This document shows, one piece after another, positions 9,033 through 17,404 of a stretch of DNA of 64,000 nt. This DNA comes from Neobacillus cucumis (GTDB taxonomy: Bacteria > Bacillota > Bacilli > Bacillales > Cytobacillaceae). A model generated the notes under the pieces. It searched no databases, had not been told where the DNA came from, and saw only the letters and a list, made by a program, of their open reading frames with translations. Where the stretch lies: the NCBI RefSeq assembly GCF_016908975.1, contig NZ_JAFBEX010000006.1, positions 1-64,000 of the forward strand. Direction: 5' to 3'. Within the stretch, counting starts at the first letter, position 1. Every line of letters starts with the position of its first letter. The position numbers were made by a program, and so were the translations under genes.

Positions 9033-9734
9033 TTTTACCAACGTTTCAAGGGCCATAACCGTCATATCATTGAAGGTAGTTTGCCGTTCCTCTGCCGTCG
9101 TATCCTCACCAGTAAAGATATGATCGCTAACGGTCAGAATGGATAATGCCTGTGCGCCGTACTTGGCAGCTAGTGTATACAAGGCCGTCGTTTCCATTTC
9201 TACAGCCAACACCCCATAATCACCTAACTTTTTTACCAGGTCCATGTTGTCACGGTAAAAGACATCCGCCGACAATACATTTCCAGCTTTGATGTTGATT
9301 CCACGTTGAGACCCTATTTGGTAGGCCTTATTTAACAAATCAAAATTGGCACATGGTGCATAATCAATCCCCGCAAAAGCGAGGCGGTTTATATTTGAAT
9401 CAGTCGATGCCGTCATCGCAAGGACCACATCCCGTACATGCATATCCCTTTGAATGGCCCCACAGGAACCGACCCGAATTAGATTTTTTACCCCATACTC
9501 ACGAATCAATTCGTTCACATAAATGGAAATGGATGGGATACCCATACCTGTTCCTTGAACGGATACTCTTTTTCCTTTATATGTTCCGGTATATCCCAGC
9601 ATACCGCGTACCTCGTTATAACATGAGGCATCCTCTAAAAATGTTTCAGCAATATACTTTGCCCGTAAAGGATCCCCAGGCAGCAAAATATTTTCAGCAA
9701 TTTCCCCTTGTTGTGCTTGAATATGAACACTCAT
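9030..9734 (-). CDS. deoD: Purine-nucleoside phosphorylase, DeoD type
   Basis: A 234-residue hexameric phosphorylase releasing purine bases from (deoxy)nucleosides. Motifs: [11 protein letters not shown] near the N-terminus, [28 protein letters not shown] and the catalytic Asp in TVSDH. It is 20 nt downstream of the exporter gene and co-transcribed with it from the promoter near 11000. It is the purine counterpart of the pdp operon. Confidence 0.96.
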   Translation of the reverse strand: MSVHIQAQQGEIAENILLPGDPLRAKYIAETFLEDASCYNEVRGMLGYTGTYKGKRVSVQGTGMGIPSISIYVNELIREYGVKNLIRVGSCGAIQRDMHVRDVVLAMTASTDSNINRLAFAGIDYAPCANFDLLNKAYQIGSQRGINIKAGNVLSADVFYRDNMDLVKKLGDYGVLAVEMETTALYTLAAKYGAQALSILTVSDHIFTGEDTTAEERQTTFNDMTVMALETLVK

Positions 9735-9754
9735 TTGATGATGACTAATACATT

Positions 9755-10948
9755 TTAATTAGTCATCTTCACCTCCTTGGTTAAAGTTTCATAACTCTCT
9801 CTACTTTCAGCTTGATTCCGTGTAATGGAAAAAATGGCACAAATCAACGCAAGAAAAACAAAAATTCCACCGATGGTTGCATTATAGTAAACAGAATACT
9901 GATTAATGACCACACCGCCAATGACAGAACCGGCAGCAATCCCAAAATGCATGGCTGAATTATTCAGACTTTGCTGTATATCAGCAGTCTCCGGTGTTGT
10001 TTCAATTAAGTAATTTTGCTGTGCTGGTGTAATGGCCCAACTTAACATGCTCCAAACCATCATAACCACCACAAAAAGGATAGTTGAAAGCGTTGCCTTT
10101 GGCAGGATAAAGAGAACAAGGCAAAAAACGGCCACAATGGTCAGGATGCTCTTCCGGGAACCCCACTTGTCGGCCATGAACCCGCCAAGCCCGCCGCCAA
10201 AGACAGCAGAAACACCAAATATAAAGTAAAAAACGCTGATCCATGTTGAATTTAAATGCAATGATGTTTGCAAAAATGGCGTGAGATATGCATACAGAGT
10301 CAAATGTCCTGTTAAAAAAAGCAATGATGTTAACTGCGCAAACAAAATTTTCGGTTTCTTTAACGTCTCTAATTGCTTTCTGATCGTAATGATGGGCCTT
10401 GGTTCCATTTTGTCCAAAAATACCATGATCCCCATGATGGAAATCAGGGTTAGGATGGCAATAAAAAGGAAAGGTGAGCGCCAGCCAAACATATGTCCAA
10501 TCACAAGTCCAATTGGCACACCAATGACCAATGACCCGCTAACCCCCATAAAGATAACGCCAATAGCTCGTGCGCGAAATTCTTCCTTCACCATAGTGGA
10601 TGCCAGCGTGACGGACAAAACAACTAATAAAGAGCCGGTCGCTGCCGAAATGATCCTTGATATAAAAAGGACCAGGAAATTGGGGCTGACAAAGGCCAAA
10701 ATATTTCCGCTAAAAAAGATCAATAAAGTCCAGAGAAATAGCTTTTTCCTTTCTACCTTGGCAGTTACGGTTAACAATACCGGCGAAAAAATGGCAAAAA
10801 CAAAGGAATAAATCGAAATCAATTCGCCAGCTTTACTAACTGACACGCCCAAGCCATTAGCAACGATGTCCAGGATTCCCCCAACAATCAATTCCGCCAA
10901 ACCTACTACAAACGAAACAAGAGCTAATAAATAAACTTTAAAATTCAC
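9755..10948 (-). CDS. MFS exporter, PbuE-like (purine base/nucleoside efflux)
   Basis: A 397-residue, 12-helix DHA1-family transporter. The opening [20 protein letters not shown], the A-motif region ([12 protein letters not shown]), [11 protein letters not shown] and [12 protein letters not shown] resemble B. subtilis PbuE (YdhL), which exports hypoxanthine and adenine. Its co-transcription with deoD, which yields free purine bases, supports that role. No purine riboswitch is visible in the short leader, unlike B. subtilis pbuE. Other DHA1 exporters (AraJ/YdhP type) cannot be excluded. Confidence 0.75.
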   Translation of the reverse strand: MNFKVYLLALVSFVVGLAELIVGGILDIVANGLGVSVSKAGELISIYSFVFAIFSPVLLTVTAKVERKKLFLWTLLIFFSGNILAFVSPNFLVLFISRIISAATGSLLVVLSVTLASTMVKEEFRARAIGVIFMGVSGSLVIGVPIGLVIGHMFGWRSPFLFIAILTLISIMGIMVFLDKMEPRPIITIRKQLETLKKPKILFAQLTSLLFLTGHLTLYAYLTPFLQTSLHLNSTWISVFYFIFGVSAVFGGGLGGFMADKWGSRKSILTIVAVFCLVLFILPKATLSTILFVVVMMVWSMLSWAITPAQQNYLIETTPETADIQQSLNNSAMHFGIAAGSVIGGVVINQYSVYYNATIGGIFVFLALICAIFSITRNQAESRESYETLTKEVKMTN

Positions 10949-10988
10949 GCAACCTAACCTCCCCTCGATAAGTTTTCTATTTGCATTT

Positions 10989-11032
10989 GGTTACTACTAA
11001 TATAGTAACCTATTAAATAACTTAATACAAGC
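10989..11032 (-). promoter_or_regulatory. Promoter and operator of exporter-deoD
   Basis: Minus strand TTGTAT, 17 nt, TACTAT. The inverted repeat GGTTACT-N8-AGTAACC (10989-11010) covers the -10 region and shares the GTAACCTATT half-site with the pdp operator. A second palindrome TTTACC-TTTT-GGTAAA lies at 11039-11054. Confidence 0.65.
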
Positions 11033-11057
11033 CATTAATTTACCTTTTGGTAAAATA

Positions 11058-11090
11058 AATCCCCTTGTGTTGAACACAAGGGGGATTTTC
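11058..11090. terminator. Strong hairpin, terminator-like
   Basis: AATCCCCTTGTGTT-g-AACACAAGGGGGATT with T-rich sequence on both sides. It separates the nucleoside genes from the DUF559 repeat region and probably stops minus-strand transcription coming from that region. Confidence 0.75.
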
Positions 11091-11128
11091 CTTTATTAAG
11101 ACTTTTTTAAAAACCTACCGTTATGCAG

Positions 11129-11441
11129 GTTGGCACCGACGGGGGTGCTCCATAACTAATTAAATAAGAAGGCTTCTCCTTACTCGAATAACAATAAAAT
11201 ATAAGCGGAAATTTTCCGGTTAAATGCAGAATGGAGCTTGTTTCAAGAGATATAAGCGGAGATTTTCCGCTTATGCAAAGAAAAGTCCCCCATTTTCGCA
11301 GTTTTAAAGTCAATAGGCGGAATCTCTCCGTCTATTCCAGCTACTTTCAATTCAATTTTACTAATTAAGAGGAATTTTTCCGTCTATTTAGTTGACCGGA
11401 TGCTTAACCTGATTCCCCAACCGATAAGAACGGACCCTTAT
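11129..11441 (-). repeat. DUF559/R-element unit A (internally deleted)
   Basis: Order on the plus strand: a 30-bp piece of the nuclease gene (codons for MEHPRRCQQ), a short spacer, an R-element (11188-11392) of four GCGGA/TCCGC palindromes, then only the last 45 bp of the nuclease gene (11395-11441). The rest of the coding 3' end present in the next two units is missing. Confidence 0.8.
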
Positions 11442-11442
11442 G

Positions 11443-11645
11443 TAACAATAAAATATAAGCGGAAATTTTCCGGTTAAATGCAGAAATGGAGCTTGTTTCG
11501 AGATTAATAAGCGGAGATTTTCCGCTTATGCAAAGAAAAGTCCCCCATTTTCGCAGTTTTAAAGTCAATAGGCGGAATCTCTCCGTCTATTCCAGCTACT
11601 TTCAATTCAATTTTACGAATTAAGAGGAATTTTTCCGTCTATTTA
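11443..11645. repeat. R-element copy (unit B)
   Basis: Four palindromes about 50-60 bp apart (ATAAGCGGAAATTTTCCGG, TAAGCGGAGATTTTCCGCTTA, TAGGCGGAATCTCTCCGTCTA, AAGAGGAATTTTTCCGTCT). It is nearly identical to 11188-11392 and 11970-12176. Confidence 0.85.
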
Positions 11646-11939
11646 TTAAACCGGATGCTTAACCTGATCCCCCAACTGATAAGAACGGACCCTTATGGTC
11701 CCTGATGCGGGAATCAGCATTTTTTTATCGACTAGTTGAGAGAGTACCTTTAATACCGTCTTGTCACTTAACTCTAGATACTTCTGGACTTCTACAGGGG
11801 ATATGGCTTCTCTTTTTCGAATGGCTAGCCGAAGCACCTCCTTCTCGACAATGGACAGAGAGATCTGATCCAGTCCATCACCCACCCACCGACCAATCAC
11901 TTGCTGCACAATCTGTTGGCACCGACGGGGGTGCTCCAT
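11646..11939 (-). pseudogene. Duplicated 3' fragment of DUF559 nuclease gene
   Basis: A near-identical copy of the last 98 codons of the nuclease gene at 12177-12838. It begins at MEHPRRCQQIVQQVIG and ends QVKHPV. It encodes the winged-helix part (EKEVLRLAIRK ... SDKTVLKVLSQLVDKKML) without the nuclease domain. The upstream break falls at the same point as in unit A. No ribosome site precedes the internal ATG, so translation is unlikely. Confidence 0.8.
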
Positions 11940-11969
11940 AACTAATTAAATAAGAAGGCTTCTCCTTAC

Positions 11970-12176
11970 TCAAGATACAATAAAATATAAGCGGAAATTT
12001 TCCGCTTATATGCAGAATAGAGCTTGTTTCGAGATTAATAAGCGGAGATTTTCCGCTTATGCAAAGAAAAGTCCCCCATTTTCGCAGTTTTAAAGTCAAT
12101 AGGCGGAATCTCTCCGTCTATTCCAGCTACTTTCAATTCAAATTTACTAATTAGGAGGAATTTTTCCGTCTATTTA
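11970..12176. repeat. R-element directly behind the DUF559 gene
   Basis: A four-palindrome block whose first palindrome (minus-strand order) begins only a few nucleotides after the nuclease stop codon. It is the third near-identical copy in the tandem set. Confidence 0.85.
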
Positions 12177-12838
12177 TTAAACCGGATGCTTAACCTGATT
12201 CCCCAACCGATAAGAGCGGACCCTTATGGTCCCTGATGCGGGAATCAGCATTTTTTTATCGACTAGTTGAGAGAGTACCTTTAATACCGTCTTGTCACTT
12301 AACTTTAGATACTTCTGGACTTCTACAGGGGATATGGCTTCTCCTTTTCGAATCGCTAGCCGAAGCACTTCCTTCTCGACAATGGACAGAGAGATCTGAT
12401 CCAGTCCATCACCCACCCACCGACCAATCACTTGCTGGACAATCTGTTGGCACCGACGGGGGTGCTCCATAACTTGGTCATAAGAAAAACGGATCACGGT
12501 CCATCCGTCAATCACCAACTGGTTTTGACGTTCCAGGTTGTCAGAGAATTGCCATCTGCTTATGTTCTTCAGGTGAGGGCCATATCCGTCGATCTCAAAG
12601 CAAATTCGAATGGCGGGACGAATATACGCAAAGTCCAAATACCTTTTGCCATCCTTGAAATCATTGACTTCATATTCCGGATGAAGGTAGCGGAAGTGAT
12701 AAAATAAAGGCCACCACACTGCTTCAAAAACATCTTTTCAGCCTGGCTGTGACCTCCTTGTAAGCGTCGCAACCGTTCACCAGTCCGTACCTGCAAGTGT
12801 GCATTTATAAATGCTTGGTATTCTTCTTCAAATCCCAT
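12177..12838 (-). pseudogene. DUF559 (VSR-like) nuclease with C-terminal winged helix, frameshifted
   Basis: Start MGFEEEYQAF with GAGGAGG upstream. About 35 codons in (after SQAEKMFLK) one base appears to be missing near 12720, and the frame continues as AVWWPLFYHFRYLHPEYEV. The nuclease fold follows: RYLDFAYI holds the metal-binding Asp, CFEIDGYGPH the E-x-D, and GWTVIRFSYDQV the last strand, as in the DUF559 group of PD-(D/E)XK enzymes. The C-terminus is a winged helix. Unless rescued by slippage the product is dead. Its 3' end is duplicated twice downstream. Confidence 0.8.
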
Positions 12839-13084
12839 AGCAATCCTCCTCGTATCCAATGGTATTTTTCATTCCATTTAACTTTGGACAATTTTTAAAA
12901 TTAATGGTTGTTCATGTGAAGTAAAAAAATGTGGTTTCAATTGGAGAATGTAAAAGGTAAATTACGACTAATAAGTAAAATGTGCAGTAGGAAAAGGGGT
13001 GTAGAATAGGTTTCAGTAGAGTTTGAGGATAGGGCTAGTTTTAGTTTAAAAGGATTCTTAAATTTGTCAATCCATTTTCCTTAA
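12839..13084. other. Intergenic, nothing recognised
   Basis: AT-rich stretch upstream of the DUF559 gene. It contains that gene's ribosome site next to 12838, but I see no ORF or hairpin of note. Confidence 0.5.
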
Positions 13085-13400
13085 ATTCAGAGAATAAGAT
13101 CTTTATCATTGGCTATTCCCCACAATGAAAAAAAATAGCCCTCAAGTCTGTTTGAAAACAATCCTTGAGGGCATCCAGTAATAATATATTAAAGGGGGTC
13201 AGAAAAAACTTGTCTTCATAATAACCTCTTAATCTTAATAAAATCTTAACATGCTAGAATCCTTATAGAAATTAAATATACATAAAACAACAATATTCCC
13301 CGGAAAATGACAGCTATTCTTGTTAATCTACATTCTTCTCCGTATTTCCCTTTATTCAACACCATTTAACGTTTGATTAAAAATGCTCTTTGAAAATGAG
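13085..13400. repeat. S-element copy 2 (long form)
   Basis: GGCTATTCCCCA, the hairpin GCCCTCAAG ... CTTGAGGGC, then AAAGGGGGTC, AACTTGTCTTCATAATAACC, CAACAATATTCCCCGGAAAA and ending near AACGTTTGATTAAAAATG. Nearly the same 300 bp recurs at 28105-28390. Confidence 0.8.
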
Positions 13401-13427
13401 TTTGCTTCTTACCATTCGCGCTTTCAT

Positions 13428-13705
13428 TTACATTGATTTTCCAGAGTGAAGTATCTTCCACTCAATCATCACGATATTAAGAATCAATCCTACCCAGATA
13501 TTCACATTTTACACTTCTTCGACCATCTTCTCTCTGCCTGCCGGTAGAGAGAACCCGTTTAGAATATAGTATACCAAAAGCAATACTGGCACCATTAGGC
13601 GGGCACTGACTGCCACTAAGGTTACGCCAAAGCTGCGAATCATCCATCGGCAATGTTCACTGAATTCTTTTCTGACAGCAGCCCAGCACCCTTTCCAACA
13701 GGTGG
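13428..13705 (-). pseudogene. DUF2306 membrane-protein remnant
   Basis: Minus-strand frame reads ... AAVRKEFSEHCRWMIRSFGV ..., with the DUF2306 signature H-x-RWMIRSF. It continues through a hydrophobic segment to MVEEV, an in-frame TAA, then NVNIWVGLILNIVMIEWK, the expected family C-terminus. The stop replaces a leucine codon (TTA to TAA). The 5' part is absent and the break lies at the half-palindrome of 13711-13733. Confidence 0.7.
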
Positions 13706-13710
13706 ATAAG

Positions 13711-13733
13711 CATGGGGACGGTTCTCGTGATTC
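13711..13733. repeat. GGGGACGGTTCT palindrome, half copy
   Basis: CATGGGGACGGTTCTCGTGA is one arm of the palindrome found whole at 19163 and 38125. It abuts the truncated DUF2306 gene. Confidence 0.75.
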
Positions 13734-13882
13734 CCCATTGATTCCCGGTAAAACAGTTGTTGCTATCCTTTTGATTCTCTTTATCTACTTCATTTCCTAT
13801 TTGTTCTTAAGCTCTAGTTACATGTTAATTCATCACTAAGCGAAGTTTGAGTTAAGGTTTTGTTGGCACCGTGATGCCAGAT

Positions 13883-13932
13883 AAAAAAGGATGCTGATTT
13901 AACAACCAAATTTATTAAATCAGCATCCCTTT
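13883..13932 (-). terminator. Terminator of the threonate-type operon
   Basis: The 14-bp stem GGATGCTGATTTAA / TTAAATCAGCATCC is followed on the minus strand by TTTTTT, just after the pdxA2 stop. Confidence 0.9.
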
Positions 13933-13940
13933 TGAGTATT

Positions 13941-14948
13941 CTATTTTCTTTTCGGAGCAAGTTCCACACCTTGGCGGATTGCCTCCATTAAGCTCTTTTC
14001 TTCGACAATTCCCTTACCGGCAATGTCAAACGCCGTTCCGTGGTCAACACTTGTTCGAATAATCGGTAAGCCAACTGTAATGTTCACGCCGGCATCTAAG
14101 CCTAATACCTTAACTGGACCGTGTCCTTGATCATGATACATAGCGACAACAATATCAAAATCGCCGCGAACGGTTCGGAAAAATAATGTATCTGCTGGTA
14201 AAGGGCCAACAACGTTGATCCCTTCTTCTTTCGCCTTATTAACACCAGGAATGACCTTCTCTTCTTCCTCACCATAACCAAATAAGCCATTTTCACCTGC
14301 ATGCGGGTTGATGCCACAAACGGCAATTCTTGGGTTTTCAGTTCCGGATTTAGTAAGTGTTTCATGAGCTAACTTGATCACACGGTAGACTCGTTCTGGG
14401 TTAATCATTTTAACAGCATCAATAATACCAACGTGTGTTGTCACGTGAATAACCTTTAAGTTCGGCGCAGAAAGCATCATTGAAAACTCACTTGTATTCG
14501 TTAAATCAGCGAGGATTTCTGTGTGCCCAGGATATTTATGTCCCCCTTTGTGCAAAGCCTCTTTGTTTAAAGGTGCCGTACAAATGGCATCAATTTTCTG
14601 TTTGTTAGCTAAATCAATCGCTTTTGCTAAGTATTCAAATGCTGCATGTCCTGCTTCAGCGGACACTTGTCCAACAGGTAAGTCTTCACTAAGTAAATTA
14701 AGATCTAAACAATAGACGATTCCTCGCTTAAACGTAAGACCATCAATTTGATCATCCGTGATCGATTCAACCGTTAAATCACTATTAACAAATCCTTTGG
14801 CGCGATTCAGAATTTTGGTATCACCAATGACAATTGGATTACATATATCATATATTTCTTGATTTTGAAGGCTTTTCAAAATAATTTCAGGGCCTACACC
14901 TGCCCCGTCTCCCATAGTAATTCCAATAATTGGTTTGATTTCAACCAT
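13941..14948 (-). CDS. PdxA2-type D-threonate/D-erythronate 4-phosphate dehydrogenase
   Basis: A 335-residue PdxA-superfamily dehydrogenase. Metal-binding histidines lie in CTAPLNKEALHKGGHKYPGH, VTTHVG and AMYHDQGHGP. In operons with a DUF1537 kinase, these enzymes oxidise and decarboxylate four-carbon acid 4-phosphates to dihydroxyacetone phosphate, rather than serving B6 synthesis. Start MVEIKPIIGI is chosen with GAGAGG 9 nt upstream; it begins 1 nt after the kinase stop, implying coupling. It is last in the operon. Confidence 0.88.
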   Translation of the reverse strand: MVEIKPIIGITMGDGAGVGPEIILKSLQNQEIYDICNPIVIGDTKILNRAKGFVNSDLTVESITDDQIDGLTFKRGIVYCLDLNLLSEDLPVGQVSAEAGHAAFEYLAKAIDLANKQKIDAICTAPLNKEALHKGGHKYPGHTEILADLTNTSEFSMMLSAPNLKVIHVTTHVGIIDAVKMINPERVYRVIKLAHETLTKSGTENPRIAVCGINPHAGENGLFGYGEEEEKVIPGVNKAKEEGINVVGPLPADTLFFRTVRGDFDIVVAMYHDQGHGPVKVLGLDAGVNITVGLPIIRTSVDHGTAFDIAGKGIVEEKSLMEAIRQGVELAPKRK

Positions 14949-14949
14949 T

Positions 14950-16245
14950 TCAAACATCCTCTCTTGTCATAAATTTCAAAGCATTTAATAATGAATGTTC
15001 ATTTCCAAAACCGCCGGCCTTTGTTACCGTCCAGTATCCTTGAGCGTTTGTTGCATTACCTAATCTCCCTAAAGGCAGCCCCGCTTCTATTTCTGTATAT
15101 AATTGCATTCGGTTCATATCTAATTGGTTACAGACAGCTTTTGCGGTATCCCCGCCGGTTAAAATCAATCCATTAATAGCGGGCATTGATTGAACAATAG
15201 CTTTTGCAATAACACCAATCTCCACGGAAATAGTCTCACTAATTTGTGTATTACCTAGAGAAAGTTCAGTTCCAAGCTGTTTGGTTGCCTCTCTATTTCC
15301 ATCAGACGAATCCACAAACAGCACAAAATGCTTCTTGTTGTATTCTTTCGTAAACTCATCGATAATGTCACCGATTCTATAGGTTTTTTTGATTAATTGA
15401 ACAGGATCTAGTTCTACAAAATGAGTCTCTTCCATCGTCTTGACCATCTCAAGCTGCTGTTTTGTAACCAATGATAGACTTGCTGATACCGTTAACGTTT
15501 TGGTGACGCCTAGTTCCTCATGCTGATTTATTTCTGCCTTTTTTAGTTGTAAGGCATTAGGCAAATATTCAATTAATCCTGCTGAACCAGCCCAAACTGT
15601 TTTTTTATTAACCTTTGCAAATGTATCTGCAATCATCTTTAAGTCTTCATCTGTTGATGCATCACAAATAAACCAAGTAGTGCCCTGCCCTGTATTTTCT
15701 ACAATTTTATTTATTAAATTCTCGGTTGAGGAGTTTAATAAAGCTTGCTCGATTAGACAAATTCGTTCGTCTACATATTTTTTTAATAAATTGGGAATAA
15801 AGCTATCTTTTACTGGTGTTTTCGGATCCCTGCCGAATTCTGTTTCCGAGACACGTTCACCGTTCACATATTGATATCCATTTATCGTTTTACGATTCAT
15901 TTTTGGAAAGGCTGGAGCAAGAACAATCATTTCAGGCTGATAAACAGAAACAAGAGCCGCCAATTCAGCGGCTACATTACCTCGTAATGTTGAGTCCATT
16001 TTTTTATATACTTGTTCATAACCATGTTTCCGAAAAATAGAACTTGCATTCTGAATCGTTTCATAAGCAGCTTCTTCACTTATCGCACGACTATCGGTAT
16101 CAATAATGGCAACATCCTCTGTTGATTGTAAAGAGGAGTCTTTATAGTCCAGGAACACGGTTGAGGATATCCCAATTTTCGATAACTGCACACCTGCATC
16201 ATTTGCTCCTGTTAGATCATCCGCAATAATGTAAAAACGTTGCAT
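14950..16245 (-). CDS. DUF1537-family four-carbon acid sugar kinase (DtnK/OtnK-like)
   Basis: A 431-residue kinase. The N-terminal domain starts RFYIIADDLTGANDAGVQ (the family's Asp-Asp-x-Thr-Gly substrate motif), with KKMDSTLRGNV further on. The C-terminal domain carries LILTGGDTAKAVCNQL, the nucleotide-binding loop, and LPLGRL. It phosphorylates D-threonate, D-erythronate or a similar acid at C4. The adjacent pdxA2 and permease genes agree. Which sugar acid is used cannot be read from sequence. Confidence 0.9.
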   Translation of the reverse strand: MQRFYIIADDLTGANDAGVQLSKIGISSTVFLDYKDSSLQSTEDVAIIDTDSRAISEEAAYETIQNASSIFRKHGYEQVYKKMDSTLRGNVAAELAALVSVYQPEMIVLAPAFPKMNRKTINGYQYVNGERVSETEFGRDPKTPVKDSFIPNLLKKYVDERICLIEQALLNSSTENLINKIVENTGQGTTWFICDASTDEDLKMIADTFAKVNKKTVWAGSAGLIEYLPNALQLKKAEINQHEELGVTKTLTVSASLSLVTKQQLEMVKTMEETHFVELDPVQLIKKTYRIGDIIDEFTKEYNKKHFVLFVDSSDGNREATKQLGTELSLGNTQISETISVEIGVIAKAIVQSMPAINGLILTGGDTAKAVCNQLDMNRMQLYTEIEAGLPLGRLGNATNAQGYWTVTKAGGFGNEHSLLNALKFMTREDV

Positions 16246-16284
16246 AATTTACGACTCCTTTATACTACTTTCTTTCCACATAAG

Positions 16285-17247
16285 TTATACTGTTGCTTTT
16301 CGTTGCTCTACCCTTTTGGCATACCAAGTTGTAATTAGCGGAGTGAAAATGGCAGTAACAATAACAGCTGCAGTAACTTGAAGTGTTGCTGTAGCAGCAA
16401 TCTCACTATAGCCAGTATAAACAGCCGCAACGGCCATAGGTACAGCTGCAGCATTTCCAGCAGTTGATGAAGCGGCAATCCCAGCTACACCGTTTCCTCC
16501 TGTAATGCGATCAATAATAAATAAGACTACTCCAGTAACCACGACCACTGCTACACCTAAAATGACACCAGAAAATCCGGCTTTGACGACATTGGTTAAG
16601 TTAATTCCAGCACCGATGGCTAAAGAAAACAATGGAATAATAACGTCTTGTCCCTTACTTAAAAACTCCCGCATTTTTTCATCAAGGTTTCCAAGGATCA
16701 TTCCAAGGATTAAAGGAAGGATGGCAAAAACAAACGCTAAGAGTGGGAAACTTGCTAATCCAGCAACCCCAAGAATTAACATCGTAAAGAATGGACCAGA
16801 TTCAAGAGACATAATGGAATAAGCAGCAACATCTTCTGCTTTCTTTCCTATTTGCCCCATAAGTGCCATATAAAGTCCACCGTTTGTATCTGAAAATGCC
16901 GCTATGATTGCTAAAGCAGATAACCCTAAGAATAAGTGGTTCTGATCTGGAAAAATGGCTTTAATCAGTAAAGCGATAAGAAATGTTGTTCCAATTTTAC
17001 CAACCCATAAGCTTACACCTTTTTTCAAGATGTAACCGGTTGCTTGGAATCTTATAGTTGAACCTAGACAAATATAAAATGCCGCTAGTAGAGCTGAAGT
17101 TCCTGTTAATAGTCCCCCTGTAAAAGAACTTTTAAATTCAGGTAAATCAAAGATCCCCGGTAAAAATGTACGAATTAACGCTCCAATAAGTAAAGGTATT
17201 AACATCATACCGCCTGGAACTTTATCAATTGCTGCTTTAATTCTCAT
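16285..17247 (-). CDS. KdgT-family 2-keto-3-deoxygluconate-type permease
   Basis: A 320-residue membrane protein with about ten helices. MRIKAAIDKVPGGMMLIPLL, FSDTNGGLYMALM and ASSTAGNAAAVP are KdgT marks. Here it most likely imports the four-carbon acid for the kinase, since its operon has no KDG enzymes. It is the first gene after a 157-bp gap holding the inverted repeat at 17336-17387. Confidence 0.88.
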   Translation of the reverse strand: MRIKAAIDKVPGGMMLIPLLIGALIRTFLPGIFDLPEFKSSFTGGLLTGTSALLAAFYICLGSTIRFQATGYILKKGVSLWVGKIGTTFLIALLIKAIFPDQNHLFLGLSALAIIAAFSDTNGGLYMALMGQIGKKAEDVAAYSIMSLESGPFFTMLILGVAGLASFPLLAFVFAILPLILGMILGNLDEKMREFLSKGQDVIIPLFSLAIGAGINLTNVVKAGFSGVILGVAVVVVTGVVLFIIDRITGGNGVAGIAASSTAGNAAAVPMAVAAVYTGYSEIAATATLQVTAAVIVTAIFTPLITTWYAKRVEQRKATV

Positions 17248-17335
17248 ATCAATTTCATCCCCTTGTGTTGTATTTTTAAACAGTTTATAAATTTGGAATC
17301 GATTACAATTTTTATTCTAACTTCATCCGACAAAA

Positions 17336-17387
17336 AATGCAACAACTTTATTCTAATAAAAATTAGATAAAATAAAATTGTTGCATT
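17336..17387. promoter_or_regulatory. Long-spaced inverted repeat upstream of kdgT operon
   Basis: AATGCAACAA (17336-17345) and TTGTTGCATT (17378-17387) form perfect 10-bp arms with a 32-bp spacer, about three helical turns. They lie between the regulator stop and the permease start and are a good candidate activator site for the Fis-type HTH of the adjacent regulator. I find no -24/-12 sigma-54 promoter here. Confidence 0.7.
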
Positions 17388-17404
17388 ATTAAACACCTAT
17401 TTAA

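Noticed and set aside
10949..11060. Purine riboswitch before the PbuE-like gene
   Set aside because: The leader is only about 40 nt and shows none of the three-way junction motifs.
13127..13181. Short peptide gene MKKNSPQV... in the S-element
   Set aside because: The ATG and frame are not kept among the five copies; the hairpin is what is conserved.
17248..17404. Sigma-54 promoter for the permease operon
   Set aside because: No TGGCAC-N5-TTGC pattern found, and the regulator lacks GAFTGA.
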